Position numbers and translations under genes: made by a program. A stretch of 64,000 nucleotides of DNA from contig JAHBTB010000011.1 in assembly GCA_019638795.1 (NCBI GenBank), positions 17,331-81,330 on the forward strand, in the 5' to 3' direction. Positions 1 through 9,610 of this stretch are shown piece after piece. Each line of letters opens with the position of its first letter. Positions within the stretch are counted from its first letter, which is position 1. A model generated the notes under the pieces. That model was not told the DNA's origin, ran no database searches, and saw nothing but the letters and a program-made list of their open reading frames with translations. Source of the stretch: Fimbriimonadaceae bacterium (GTDB lineage Bacteria; Armatimonadota; Fimbriimonadia; Fimbriimonadales; Fimbriimonadaceae).

Positions 1-2
1 AG

Positions 3-674
3 GAGTTCGCCCTGGTCGCGGCAAACCCACGGTTTGAGAGCAACGTGATGATCAAGTTGCCGCCCTATACCGCGCGGTTCGGCAGTGTCGCCCGGACGAG
101 TGACCGCGCCCTGGACCTCAAGGACATCCTGCTTGTCGAAGAACCGGCGCCCCGTAGGCTCTGGATCACGATGGCGGACTCGGGCACCTACCGTGACGGG
201 GTCTGGACGTTACGGGGGGCACGGTTCTTCGCCGTGGAAGACACGGCCTTGGTCTCGTTCAAGACATTGAGCGACTTCAAGGTCAACCAGAAGATCGAGG
301 TTCCCGACCTGTTCTCGGCCAGTCTGCCCACCGACGAGACGATCGAGCAACTGTGGAAGCAGATCCAGGAGGACAAGCGGCTCGGTCGGAGCACCCGCAA
401 GTATGAAGTCCAGTTCTATGCCAAGTTTGCCAACGCGGCGTCGTGCTTCTTCATCGCCCTCGTCAGTGCCGTCGCCTCGGTGAGGGTGGCCCGATTCGGC
501 GCCTTTGCCGGCGTCTTCGTCAGCCTGGTGATGGCCGTCATGTACTTCAACATGTACGTCGTCGCCACCGACATCATCGGCCAGCATGGCTGGCTCCCAC
601 CTCTCCCCGCCGCTTGGCTCGCCAACGTGGCCTTTGGGGTGATCGGCCTTGCCCTGGCGGCACGGATGGAATGA
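3..674 (+). CDS. LptF/LptG family permease, C-terminal part (5' end outside window)
   Basis: The frame is open to the left edge, so the true start lies outside the window; about 223 residues are visible. A periplasmic-type stretch is followed by three hydrophobic helices at the end, the usual C-terminal layout of YjgP/YjgQ (LptF/LptG) permeases, which extract LPS from the inner membrane with the LptB ATPase. LptF and LptG cannot be told apart from this part. The stop overlaps the ATG of the lptD-like gene (ATGA), which supports an LPS-export operon. The family call rests on topology, context and general resemblance. Confidence 0.75.
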   Translation, partial: EFALVAANPRFESNVMIKLPPYTARFGSVARTSDRALDLKDILLVEEPAPRRLWITMADSGTYRDGVWTLRGARFFAVEDTALVSFKTLSDFKVNQKIEVPDLFSASLPTDETIEQLWKQIQEDKRLGRSTRKYEVQFYAKFANAASCFFIALVSAVASVRVARFGAFAGVFVSLVMAVMYFNMYVVATDIIGQHGWLPPLPAAWLANVAFGVIGLALAARME

Positions 675-2911
675 GGGGCGGCCTCTTTGTGCTTTTGGCC
701 CTTGCACCGGTGGCGGTGTGCGGCCAGGTGGGGCTGGCATTGCCCAAAGCGGTCAAGGCCTTCATGTCACGTCAGGTGAAGCGGTTGCCGCCCGCGCAGC
801 CCGACGGCGACGACACCCTGCGCATCATCGAGAGCCATGGCCTGCGGTTTGAGGGCGACAAGGTCGTCGCCAGCGGCGGTTTCCGCGCCCGCCTCCGGGG
901 ATATGAGTTTTGGGCAGAGAAGGTCGAGGGTGACCGGGTCTCAAACGTCTTTGTGCTGGATGGCGACGCCCATGTCGTCGGCAAGGCAGACCGGCTGGCG
1001 GCGGAGCGGCTTGTCGTGGATTTTCGGGACGGTTCGTACCGGATCTTTGAGGGCACATCGGAAGTCAGCCCGGAGCATTCAAAGGGCAGAGTGACGGGGC
1101 CGGTCTTCGTGACCGCGAAGGAAGGGCGGGGCAAGGGCGGGTTCTTTGTCGGTACCGACGGGCATGTGACGACCTGTGAATACCTGTCGCCGCACTTTTC
1201 CATTGAAGCCGAGCGGACAGAGGTTGTCGCCGACCGGTTTGTGAAGCTCCGCCATGTCCGGGTCAAGTTGTTGGGGCGCACTATCCTCACGCTCCCCGAG
1301 TTGGTGATCCCCCTGGAAGAAAGTGCCCGGCGTCTTGTCCCGGAGATCGGCCAGAGCCAGGACGAAGGGCTGTTTGTCAAGGCCAAGTACTTCATTCCGA
1401 CCGCGGGGCTCAACTACCTGATCGCGCGGCTCGACTACATGACAAAACTCGGGCTGGGTACGGGCCTTGACTATCGCTATCAGGACAGCCGCACAACCGG
1501 TGGGGCGACTCTCTATTCCATTCTTGGCAATGACAACACATTGACCGGGACTTGGGCGCACCGACAGATGTTCGGTTCCAATGTCCTGTCATTTGAAAAC
1601 ACTTACCAACGAAACAACTATCTCACCGCCCCTGACTCGACTCTGTGGAGCTCTCGGGCGCAGATGTCGTTTAACGGCCGTCAGGGTTCGACAAACATCG
1701 GGTTCTTTCGTAACAGTTCGTCATCCAGCGGGTTCGATTCGACAAACCAATCCATCAACTTTGGTCATTCTTACCGTTGGAACGCGGGCCTGAGCACCAG
1801 GCTAGACCTCAATTTCAGTGAGAACAAGTACGCGACTGGAGGGACGACCCAGTCGGACAACGAGCGGGTGGACATCCGGTTTTTGGCCACGCAAGAATGG
1901 AAGCCCCTGACCGCCGAGTTCCAGTACCAACGGTCCGTGTCGGTCGCGGGGACGTCTGACTTGGGCCGCCAGTCCGACCGGACACCTCAATTGAGTCTGA
2001 GGTCGGACACAGGAAGGCTCTTTGGCTCGAAGTGGCCCCGTGACCTTGCCCGGTTCACTGCTGAGATCGGCGAGTACATCGACACCAGCACGCAACGGCC
2101 CCTGACCCGCATGAACTGGGACACCCAGTCCCACCTGATGACCTCGCGAGGGCGAAGCAGTCTCGACTTGAACGGGAGGTTTGAGCAGGGCCTCTATAGC
2201 GACGACACCGCCCAGTACGTCTTGGGTTATGACGCACGATGGAGCTACGAATACGCGGCCCGGTCGAGTTTCAACTTCAGCTATCGTAATCTGAAGGGGG
2301 TCGGGTTCACCCCGTTACCCATCGACCAGACAAGCCGATATGACGCGGTGTCCTTTGACCAGACTTACCGGCCGGGACGAAACTGGACCTTCAGCCTCCA
2401 AACTGGTTATGATGTCTACCAGGGTGCTCAAGGCCAGGTGCCTTGGCAGACCGTCGGATTCTCAAGTGTGTACAACCCAAACCCGGCGACACGGGTGCAA
2501 TTCTTCAGCAATTACGACACCTACAGTCGCGCTTGGAGCACATTCCGACTGGACGGCGTGTTCCCCCTGGGCGGCGCACGGGTCAACCTTGGGGTCCGCT
2601 ACGACGGGTTGCGCTCACAATGGGCGGCGTTCAACGTGCAGATGTTGGGAATCAAGAGAGGGAAGTTTGAGCTGGGGTTCCTGGCAGGTTATAACGGATA
2701 CACCCAGCAGCTTGAGGCGCAACAGTACCAACTCAAGTACGATCTGCATTGTGGTGAGGCCGTGCTCGAGATCAGCGACAACCGGGCCGGTTTCCGCTCG
2801 GGTCGGACAATCGGCCTGTTCATCCGGATCAAGGCCCTGCCGTTCACGAACAGTTTTGGCGTCGGCCAGCGCGGCCAGAACGTCTTCGGGTCTAGTGGGA
2901 TCGGTTACTAG
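671..2911 (+). CDS. lptD: LPS-assembly protein LptD-like (OstA domain plus beta-barrel)
   Basis: Outer-membrane translocon that inserts LPS-like glycolipid into the outer leaflet. The product is 746 residues: a signal peptide of about 18 residues (hydrophobic run ending VAVCGQ), an OstA/LptA-like beta-jellyroll region at roughly 50-190 with repeated short strands, then a long barrel of alternating aromatic and polar strands to an aromatic C-terminus (GIGY). The start is the ATG overlapping the upstream permease stop. An in-frame start further upstream would extend the protein antiparallel to nothing but through the permease gene, so it is rejected. The two cysteine pairs of E. coli LptD are not evident. 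Confidence 0.85.
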   Translation: MRGGLFVLLALAPVAVCGQVGLALPKAVKAFMSRQVKRLPPAQPDGDDTLRIIESHGLRFEGDKVVASGGFRARLRGYEFWAEKVEGDRVSNVFVLDGDAHVVGKADRLAAERLVVDFRDGSYRIFEGTSEVSPEHSKGRVTGPVFVTAKEGRGKGGFFVGTDGHVTTCEYLSPHFSIEAERTEVVADRFVKLRHVRVKLLGRTILTLPELVIPLEESARRLVPEIGQSQDEGLFVKAKYFIPTAGLNYLIARLDYMTKLGLGTGLDYRYQDSRTTGGATLYSILGNDNTLTGTWAHRQMFGSNVLSFENTYQRNNYLTAPDSTLWSSRAQMSFNGRQGSTNIGFFRNSSSSSGFDSTNQSINFGHSYRWNAGLSTRLDLNFSENKYATGGTTQSDNERVDIRFLATQEWKPLTAEFQYQRSVSVAGTSDLGRQSDRTPQLSLRSDTGRLFGSKWPRDLARFTAEIGEYIDTSTQRPLTRMNWDTQSHLMTSRGRSSLDLNGRFEQGLYSDDTAQYVLGYDARWSYEYAARSSFNFSYRNLKGVGFTPLPIDQTSRYDAVSFDQTYRPGRNWTFSLQTGYDVYQGAQGQVPWQTVGFSSVYNPNPATRVQFFSNYDTYSRAWSTFRLDGVFPLGGARVNLGVRYDGLRSQWAAFNVQMLGIKRGKFELGFLAGYNGYTQQLEAQQYQLKYDLHCGEAVLEISDNRAGFRSGRTIGLFIRIKALPFTNSFGVGQRGQNVFGSSGIGY

Positions 2912-4822
2912 ATGAGCTTCGTCGTCGCCCTCCTTGTCGTGGTCGTCACCGGCTTGGCCGGGCTGCCGCTCTCTCGCCGGTGGGGATGGTCGGTAGAGGA
3001 GCGCCTGGGTGCGGGTGTCCTGGTCGGGTGTGGGGCGCTGGGCACCGCTACGCTGCTGGTCGGATTGTTGCCCGGCGGTCTCAAGCTGGCCGTCTGGGTG
3101 GTCCCCGCCCTCTTCGCATGGCCGGCGTGGAAGGGCTATGGCGAGCTTCGCTCCCTTGAGTTCGGCCGGCCAAAACCTGACCAGGCCGGCCGGTTCCTCC
3201 TTGTCGGTATCGTCCTGCTCGCCTTGTTTTCGCTCGTCGGCGCCCTGTCGTTTCCGGACTCCCTAGAATGGGACAGCCTGGCTTACCACCTCGCCGTGCC
3301 TAAGCTGTGGCTGCACGCCGGACAGATCGGATATGTGCAGGGCATCCACCATTCAAACTTTCCATTTGTCGTCGAATGTGCGGAGATGTGGGGCTTGGCC
3401 GCCGCCGGGTACGCCGGGGCGAAGCTGGTCAGCTGGTCCTTGATGGTGGCCGGGGCACTGACCGTTTATGGAATGGCCAAGCGATGGTCGGGGCCCGCCG
3501 CCGGACATTGGGCGGCCCTGGCGGTGATGGCCTCTCCCGTGGTCGCCTGGGAAGGCGGGACCGCCTACATCGACCACGTCCACGGACTGTTCGCCGGCCT
3601 CGGAGTCCTCTACCTGGGCGAATGGGTGAAACGCCGTCCTGATGCCAGCGTCTGGCCCGCGGGGATCTTGCTTGGCCTGGCCTGCGCCTCGAAACTCACC
3701 GGCTTGCAGACCTTGGCCGTCGCCGGCGTGGCGGCCCTGGTTTTCGTCTTGCGGTCGCGAGACCGGAAGGTGGGCCCTCTCTTGGTGGCGGGTGCCCTTG
3801 CCTTCGCCATCGCGTCGCCGTGGTTGGTCAAGTCGTTTGTCTACACGGGCAACCCGGTCTATCCCTTCTTCTATGAGAAACTCGGCGGCAAGGATTGGGA
3901 CGGGTGGCGGGCCTCGATCTACCGCGACGAACAGCAGTCGTTCGGGGTCGAGCGCACGGCGACGGGCCGGTCCCCTGCGCTGGTCGGCCACGCCGTCCTC
4001 GGGCTCGCTTACCAGCCGGGCCGCTACACAAACCCGCGCCAGACCGAGGGCGGTGGGTCGCCGACCGGTGCGGTCGGCGCCCTCGCCATAGTGACGCTGT
4101 TCCTGCTTGCCGTCAGGGGGCCCCGCGACACGGTGGCGAAGTTCACCCTGACGACGGTGGGGCTGTCCTTGGCGGCATGGTTCGTCTTGAGCCAGCAGAG
4201 CCGGTACCTGGCGACTCTCGCGGTCGTCGCGGCCCCGTTTGTGCCGGTGGTCTATGGCCGAGGAGGGTGGCAGTGGCTTGGGCGCGTCCTTGTCGCCGGG
4301 CAGGCCGCCGCGACCCTCTTTGTGCTTTACACCCTGCAGACCAAGGACCAGATGCAAGTCCTGTTTGGCGTCGTGCCTCCTGCCGCCTACCAGCGGGCCC
4401 GGGTCGGCTTCACCGATCCGGCCCAATACCTGAACGCCGACCCGGAAGTCACCAAAGTCGCCCTTTATGACGAGGTCTTTGGGTTTCTCCTTGACAAACC
4501 GTACTTCTGGGCGAACCCGGGCCACAGCAAGCTGATTCCCTACGAGACGATCAGCGACGGTACCGGTCTGGCGGACGCTTTGCGCCGGCTGGGTTTCTCC
4601 CATGTCTATTGGAACACGATGTACCTCGCCCCTGACGCTTGGGACAGGTTCTTGGCCGCCAGCGGCATGCAGCCTGGCGAGCCGTATTCGGACAAGGAGC
4701 GCGAGGAGATGTCGCGGGACTTGAACCTCAAGTGGCACATGCTGGTCGCCGAGGCGGTCCGGTCCGGTCGCCTCGTCCCGGAGAAGGCGTTCGGCCGGCG
4801 GCTCATCTTCAAGCTGAATTGA
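2912..4822 (+). CDS. Multi-pass membrane glycosyltransferase, GT39/ArnT-like (GT-C fold)
   Basis: A 636-residue polytopic membrane protein with about ten hydrophobic segments. An acidic first extracytoplasmic loop (SLEWDSLAYHL, near residue 115) resembles the catalytic aspartate loop of GT-C enzymes that use polyprenyl-phosphate sugars. The C-terminal ~150 residues are soluble. The ATG follows the lptD stop directly, so the two are probably co-transcribed. A role in modifying an envelope glycan or lipid is inferred from the fold and the neighbours; the substrate is unknown. Confidence 0.65.
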   Translation: MSFVVALLVVVVTGLAGLPLSRRWGWSVEERLGAGVLVGCGALGTATLLVGLLPGGLKLAVWVVPALFAWPAWKGYGELRSLEFGRPKPDQAGRFLLVGIVLLALFSLVGALSFPDSLEWDSLAYHLAVPKLWLHAGQIGYVQGIHHSNFPFVVECAEMWGLAAAGYAGAKLVSWSLMVAGALTVYGMAKRWSGPAAGHWAALAVMASPVVAWEGGTAYIDHVHGLFAGLGVLYLGEWVKRRPDASVWPAGILLGLACASKLTGLQTLAVAGVAALVFVLRSRDRKVGPLLVAGALAFAIASPWLVKSFVYTGNPVYPFFYEKLGGKDWDGWRASIYRDEQQSFGVERTATGRSPALVGHAVLGLAYQPGRYTNPRQTEGGGSPTGAVGALAIVTLFLLAVRGPRDTVAKFTLTTVGLSLAAWFVLSQQSRYLATLAVVAAPFVPVVYGRGGWQWLGRVLVAGQAAATLFVLYTLQTKDQMQVLFGVVPPAAYQRARVGFTDPAQYLNADPEVTKVALYDEVFGFLLDKPYFWANPGHSKLIPYETISDGTGLADALRRLGFSHVYWNTMYLAPDAWDRFLAASGMQPGEPYSDKEREEMSRDLNLKWHMLVAEAVRSGRLVPEKAFGRRLIFKLN

Positions 4823-4868
4823 GTCCCGGTGCCAGTCTGCTGGCGGCCCCACAATCGGGGCTGCGACG

Positions 4869-5408
4869 ATGGACCAAGCAGCGTGGGAGAAGGGGCCGTT
4901 TCAAAGGGCGTTGAGCGAGGGGGCCGACCTCCCCTCGACCGGTGAGACCGAGTTTGAACGTCCACGGGGCGTGCACAGCATCCAGGTGCGCGAGGGGTTC
5001 ACCAACGTCCGCGTCTACGGTCTGTCGGAACCGCTTCCCCAGGCCCGGATCGACGTCTTGGCGGCCGTCGCCGAACATGGGGTGAGTATCGATTTCTTAA
5101 AGTTCACCCCGGACGGACTGTCGTTTGTCGTGCCTGATTCAGACCAACCCGCGGCATCGGCCGCGCTCCAGTCCAAGGGAGCGATGCAAGAAGCCAAGGG
5201 AGACCGCTGCGTGGTCACCGCCCATGCGGTGAACATGCGGGACGAGGAAGGCCTGATCGCCCGTCTGGTGTCGGCGGCCATCGCCTCGGGCACGGAGATC
5301 GACCACATGGGCGACATGCACGACCGGGTGCTTTTCGTGGTGAGCAAGACCGACGTCGGAAAGCTAGAAGAGGCGCTCCGCACCGGCTCTCAGGAGGAGC
5401 AGGCGTGA
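4869..5408 (+). CDS. Stand-alone two-ACT-domain protein
   Basis: A 179-residue soluble protein. After a variable N-terminal ~40 residues there are two ACT-like beta-alpha-beta-beta-alpha-beta units, roughly residues 45-105 and 115-172; the second begins with the typical strand CVVTAHAV. ACT domains bind amino acids and regulate metabolic enzymes. The gene overlaps lysC by four bases (GTGA), so it may encode a separate regulatory partner of aspartate kinase. That role is inferred from position only, since LysC here also has its own ACT domains. Confidence 0.65.
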   Translation: MDQAAWEKGPFQRALSEGADLPSTGETEFERPRGVHSIQVREGFTNVRVYGLSEPLPQARIDVLAAVAEHGVSIDFLKFTPDGLSFVVPDSDQPAASAALQSKGAMQEAKGDRCVVTAHAVNMRDEEGLIARLVSAAIASGTEIDHMGDMHDRVLFVVSKTDVGKLEEALRTGSQEEQA

Positions 5409-6748
5409 AAGTCCGCGTCATGAAGTTTGGCGGGACGAGCGTCCGGACGGCCGAGGCGCGGATGGCCGCGGCATTACGGGTCATCTCGGCGAAGGAGCAA
5501 GGGTTTGCCCCGGTCGTCGTCGTCAGCGCGATCGGCCGGCGCGGCGAGCCCTACGCCACCGACACCCTGTTGCAATTGGTCCAGGCGGTCGACCCCTCGG
5601 TGAAGGCCGACGCCCGCGAACTGGACATGATCATGGCCGTCGGCGAGATCTTGTCGAGCGTGGTCTTTGTCCAGACGCTCAAGTCATTGGGCCATCGCGC
5701 GATGTCGTTCCGGGGTGGCCAGGCAGGCATCCGCACGGACGCGGTCTACGGGAACGCCCGCATCCTTGGCGTGAACCCGCAGGGTCTCATGGAAGCCCTG
5801 ATGCGCGGGGTCATCCCCGTCGTCTGTGGGTTCCAGGGCGTGTGGACCCACGGCAAGCTGCCGGGAGGCGAGCTCAACACCCTCGGCCGAGGCGGGTCGG
5901 ACACCACCGCCGCCGCGGTGGGAGCCGCCCTGAGCGCCGACGCAGTCGAGATCTATACCGACGTGGACGGCGTCAAGACCGCCGACCCGGACTTCGTGAA
6001 GGACGCCCCGACCCTCCGGCGCGTCACCTACGACGAGGTCGCCGAGATCGCCCACCTTGGCGCCAAAGTCCTCCACCCCCGCGCGGCGGAGATCGCGATG
6101 AAGTTTTCCATCCCCCTGTGGGTGAAAAGCACGTTCACCGACGACTCAGGCACCGAAATCGTCGACGGCGTCCAACTCCCCGGGCGGCGGGTCACCGGCG
6201 TGACCCACACCGGAAAGCTGGTCTACATCCAGATCGACCTGGCTGGCGTGGAGCCCGCCCATCGGACGACCTTTGAGGCCCGGATATACGAGACCCTGGC
6301 CCGCTACCACGTCAACCTCTACATGACGACACTGACGTCGGGAGGCATCGGGTTCGCCGTCTCGCGTGACCAGTTCGCCGAGGTGCAGGACATGTTCGAC
6401 TCGCTCGTGATGCCGGTCGTGAGCGGAACGACGACGGTCTACCTGGTGCAGTCCAGCGACAAGGAAAGCAAGGCGTTCGCGACCCAGAGCCAACTCCTCG
6501 CCGGGCTCGGCGACGTCCGGGTCGTCAAGCTCCATGTCACCGAAGGTTGCACGATGGTCTCGGTCGTCGGCAAGGAGTACATCCAGCGTCCCGGCGTCTA
6601 TCTGGCCGTGCTGAGGGCCCTTCACGAAGCCCAGATTCCCGTCCTGCAGACATGCGACAGCGACTTCTCGTTGAGCGTCTTGGTCCCGGAATCGGAGTTG
6701 CGCCGGTGCGTCGCGCTCTTGCACGAACGACTGACCGAAGATGAGTGA
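5405..6748 (+). CDS. lysC: Aspartate kinase
   Basis: Phosphorylates aspartate, the first step to lysine, threonine, methionine and diaminopimelate. The 447 residues begin with the family signature KFGGTSV at 7-13. The nucleotide-binding GGSDTTA lies near 162, and a C-terminal regulatory region (about 280-447) fits paired ACT domains, which normally give feedback inhibition. Length is typical for the monofunctional enzyme. Translation starts at GTG 5405, overlapping the stop of the ACT protein, and the 3' end overlaps folP by eight bases, so the three genes form a coupled unit. Confidence 0.95.
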   Translation: MKVRVMKFGGTSVRTAEARMAAALRVISAKEQGFAPVVVVSAIGRRGEPYATDTLLQLVQAVDPSVKADARELDMIMAVGEILSSVVFVQTLKSLGHRAMSFRGGQAGIRTDAVYGNARILGVNPQGLMEALMRGVIPVVCGFQGVWTHGKLPGGELNTLGRGGSDTTAAAVGAALSADAVEIYTDVDGVKTADPDFVKDAPTLRRVTYDEVAEIAHLGAKVLHPRAAEIAMKFSIPLWVKSTFTDDSGTEIVDGVQLPGRRVTGVTHTGKLVYIQIDLAGVEPAHRTTFEARIYETLARYHVNLYMTTLTSGGIGFAVSRDQFAEVQDMFDSLVMPVVSGTTTVYLVQSSDKESKAFATQSQLLAGLGDVRVVKLHVTEGCTMVSVVGKEYIQRPGVYLAVLRALHEAQIPVLQTCDSDFSLSVLVPESELRRCVALLHERLTEDE

Positions 6749-7550
6749 CCGGCCCGTGTGGATCATGGGGGTGCTCAACGTCACTCCGGACAGCTTCAGC
6801 GACGGGGGGCGATACGTGGCCAAGGACCGGGCCGTCGAACACGGCGTCGAGATGTGGGGTCAGGGAGCGGACATTGTCGACGTCGGCGGAGAGTCGACCC
6901 GTCCTGGTGCCGCTCCGGTCGGCCCTGAGGAAGAAACCCGGCGGGTCCTGCCCGTCGTCGAGGCCCTCGTCGCCCAAGGGGTCCGCGTGTCGGTGGACAC
7001 GAGCAAGGGTTCGGTCGCCGAGGCCTGCCTGAAGGCTGGGGCATGGATGGTCAATGACGTCACCGCCGGATCAGACCCCGCCCTGTTGGCCGCGACCGCC
7101 GACCATGGCGCCCATCTCTGCCTGATGCATATGCAAGGCGACCCGAGGACCATGCAGGTGGACCCCGCCTACGGGGACGTCGTCCGCGAGGTGAAGGAGT
7201 TCTTGGTCGAGCGGGCGGAGATGGCCACGGACGCAGGCGTGGCCCGCGACCAGATATGGATTGATCCGGGGATCGGTTTTGGCAAGAATGTGCGGCATAA
7301 CCTGCTCTTAGTCGAACACTTAGAGGAGTTGGTGGCTACCGGGTTTCCCGTCTTGGTCGGGGCCAGCCGCAAGAGCTTCCTCGGCAAGCTGGGCGGGGGC
7401 GAGTCCGCCGCCGACCGCCTGGCCGCGACCATCGCCGTCCACACTTTGGCCCAGTACAAGGGCGCCCGGGCCTTACGTGTCCACGATGTCGAGGCGGCGA
7501 AGAGGGCCTCAGCCCTTGTCACCGCGACGCAGTCTGCCGACAATCCTTGA
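6741..7550 (+). CDS. folP: Dihydropteroate synthase
   Basis: Joins p-aminobenzoate to dihydropterin pyrophosphate in folate synthesis. The 269 residues carry the family motifs in order: GVLNVTPDSFSDGG near the N-terminus, DVGGESTRPGA near 50, DPGIGFGK near 175 and GASRKSF near 210. The ATG lies inside the end of lysC, so translation is probably coupled. The remaining folate genes are not in this window. Confidence 0.95.
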   Translation: MSDRPVWIMGVLNVTPDSFSDGGRYVAKDRAVEHGVEMWGQGADIVDVGGESTRPGAAPVGPEEETRRVLPVVEALVAQGVRVSVDTSKGSVAEACLKAGAWMVNDVTAGSDPALLAATADHGAHLCLMHMQGDPRTMQVDPAYGDVVREVKEFLVERAEMATDAGVARDQIWIDPGIGFGKNVRHNLLLVEHLEELVATGFPVLVGASRKSFLGKLGGGESAADRLAATIAVHTLAQYKGARALRVHDVEAAKRASALVTATQSADNP

Positions 7551-7601
7551 GGCGTCCGCCTGGTCTGGTAAAACCAGGAGAGCAAGGTCGCAAGGACGCA
7601 T

Positions 7602-8666
7602 TTGACCACCATGAAAGTCGCGTTGATCACGGGGATCACGGGCCAGGACGGCTCGTATTTGGCTGAACAGCTATTGGAGAAGGGCTACACCGTCCACGGT
7701 ATGGTCCGGAGGTCGTCGAGCCTCAACACTTTCCGCATCGACCATCTGTACGACGACCCGGAGATCCACGGCAAGCGGTTCTTCCTTCACTACGGCGACC
7801 TCACCGACAGCAGCAATCTTAACCGCCTGCTCGAAAAGATCGGGCCGGACGAAATCTACAACCTTGCGGCCCAGAGCCACGTCAAAGTCTCGTTCGAGGT
7901 TCCCGAGTACACCGCTGAAGTCGACGGAGTCGGGACCCTCCGCTTCCTGGACGCGATCAAGGAAGTCGGGCTTAAGGAAAAGACGCGCTTCTACCAGGCG
8001 TCGACCAGCGAACTCTACGGCAAAGTCCAGGCCGTCCCGCAGGACGAGAACACACCTTTTTATCCCCGTTCGCCTTATGGGGTCGCGAAGCTTTACGGCT
8101 ATTGGATCGTGGTCAACTACCGGGAATCGTACGACTTGTTCGCGGTCAACGGCATCCTCTTCAACCATGAGTCGCCGCGCCGTGGACGTACGTTTGTCAC
8201 CCGCAAGGTCACCCAAGCTGCCGCATGCATCAAGCTGGGCCTGCAGGACGTGCTGACCCTGGGCAATATGGACTCCAAGCGAGACTGGGGCTACGCTCCG
8301 GAGTACACCGAAGGGATGTGGCGGATGTTGCAGCAGGACAAGCCGGACGATTTTGTCCTTGCCACCAACGAGACCCAAACGATCCGCGAGTTTGTGCAGT
8401 GGTCGTTTGAAGAGCTTGACATGCCGCTGGAGTTTTGCGGTGAAGGCGACCAGGAGGTTGGCATCAACCGGAAGACGGGAAAGACCGTCGTCCGTGTCAG
8501 TCCACAGTTCTATCGCCCGGCGGAGGTCGATCTTCTCGTCGGCAACGCGGCCAAGGCCAAGCAGATCCTGGGTTGGGAGGCCAAGACCAAGGCCCGCGCC
8601 CTGTGCAGCCTCATGGTGAAAGCGGATTTTGAGGCGGCGCAAAAGTACGGTGTGAACGCCCAATGA
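7602..8666 (+). CDS. gmd: GDP-mannose 4,6-dehydratase
   Basis: Converts GDP-mannose to GDP-4-keto-6-deoxymannose, the first step to GDP-fucose. It is an extended short-chain dehydrogenase with an N-terminal NADP-binding [10 protein letters not shown] and the catalytic Tyr-x3-Lys in SPYGVAK near 158-162. Length (354) is normal. Two starts are possible: TTG 7602 has an AAGGA sequence (7592-7596) at good spacing, and ATG 7611 would remove three residues. The stop overlaps the start of the fucose synthase gene. Confidence 0.95.
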   Translation: MTTMKVALITGITGQDGSYLAEQLLEKGYTVHGMVRRSSSLNTFRIDHLYDDPEIHGKRFFLHYGDLTDSSNLNRLLEKIGPDEIYNLAAQSHVKVSFEVPEYTAEVDGVGTLRFLDAIKEVGLKEKTRFYQASTSELYGKVQAVPQDENTPFYPRSPYGVAKLYGYWIVVNYRESYDLFAVNGILFNHESPRRGRTFVTRKVTQAAACIKLGLQDVLTLGNMDSKRDWGYAPEYTEGMWRMLQQDKPDDFVLATNETQTIREFVQWSFEELDMPLEFCGEGDQEVGINRKTGKTVVRVSPQFYRPAEVDLLVGNAAKAKQILGWEAKTKARALCSLMVKADFEAAQKYGVNAQ

Positions 8667-9610
8667 AGGCCCTTGATCCGCGCGACCGCGTCCTTGTCGC
8701 CGGCCATCGCGGCATGGTCGGTTCCGCCGTCGTCCGTGCGCTCCGGGCCCGCGGATTCAGCGACGTCATCGAGGCAGGGCGGTCAAGCGTCGACTTGACA
8801 AACCAAGCGGAGACCTTCGCTTATCTTGCCGACAAGCGGCCGGACGTGGTGGTCGTGGCGGCAGCTAAGGTCGGCGGCATCGTCGCTAACGACACCTATC
8901 CGGCCGAGTTCGCCTATGACAACATCGCTATCGCGGCCAACATGATCGAGGGAAGCAAGCGGGCCGGTGTGGAACGGATGATGTTCTTGGGCAGTTCATG
9001 CATCTATCCTAAGTTTGCCGACCAACCGATCAAAGAGTCGAGCTTGTTGACCGGTGCCCTGGAGCCGACCAACGAGGCGTACGCGGTGGCCAAGATCGCC
9101 GGGATCAAGATGGCAGCTTACTACCGCAAGCAGTACGGATTGGACTACCGCAGCGTGCTCCCATGCAACCTCTACGGGCCGGGGGACAACTACCACCCCA
9201 CCAACTCGCACGTTCTGCCCGCCTTCATCCGGCGCTTTGTCGAGGCCCACGAGCAAGGCGTGGACGAGGTGACGATCTGGGGCACGGGAACCCCCCTCCG
9301 CGAGTTCTTGCACTCGGACGACTGTGCGGACGGCATCTTGTTTGCCCTCGAGCACCCTGACGCCCCAGACATCATGAACCTGGGTAGTGGTGACGAGATT
9401 TCGATCGCGGACCTGGCCCAGATGGTCGCAGGGGTCGTCGGATACCAAGGGAGAACGAACTATGACCCGACCAAACCCGACGGCACCCCACGCAAACTAA
9501 TGGACAACTCGGCCATGAGGAGCCTGGGTTGGACACCCAAAATCAGCTTGCGCGAAGGGATCGCCGGAGCGGTCGAGGACTTCAGGGCCAACCACCGGGT
9601 GTCGGCCTGA
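8663..9610 (+). CDS. fcl: GDP-L-fucose synthase
   Basis: Epimerises and reduces GDP-4-keto-6-deoxymannose to GDP-L-fucose. The 315 residues show the Rossmann motif [11 protein letters not shown] near 12-22, the SSCIYP block and YAVAK (catalytic Tyr/Lys near 139-143), all typical of WcaG/Fcl. The ATG overlaps the gmd stop. Together the two genes make GDP-fucose for a surface polysaccharide or glycolipid, consistent with the glycosyltransferase that follows. Confidence 0.95.
   Translation: MKALDPRDRVLVAGHRGMVGSAVVRALRARGFSDVIEAGRSSVDLTNQAETFAYLADKRPDVVVVAAAKVGGIVANDTYPAEFAYDNIAIAANMIEGSKRAGVERMMFLGSSCIYPKFADQPIKESSLLTGALEPTNEAYAVAKIAGIKMAAYYRKQYGLDYRSVLPCNLYGPGDNYHPTNSHVLPAFIRRFVEAHEQGVDEVTIWGTGTPLREFLHSDDCADGILFALEHPDAPDIMNLGSGDEISIADLAQMVAGVVGYQGRTNYDPTKPDGTPRKLMDNSAMRSLGWTPKISLREGIAGAVEDFRANHRVSA

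Noticed and set aside
443..670. In-frame extension of the lptD-like gene upstream of 671
   Set aside because: It would overlap nearly 230 bases of the LptF/G gene and replace a good signal peptide by an Arg-rich stretch.
3353..4852. 499-codon open frame antisense to the membrane glycosyltransferase
   Set aside because: High GC makes long antisense frames common; the product is Pro/Arg/Gly-rich with no domain, while the sense frame is a clear membrane enzyme.
7562..7585. Small inverted repeat (CTGGT/ACCAG) before gmd as a riboswitch or terminator
   Set aside because: The stem is only five to six pairs, no U-run, and no known riboswitch core.
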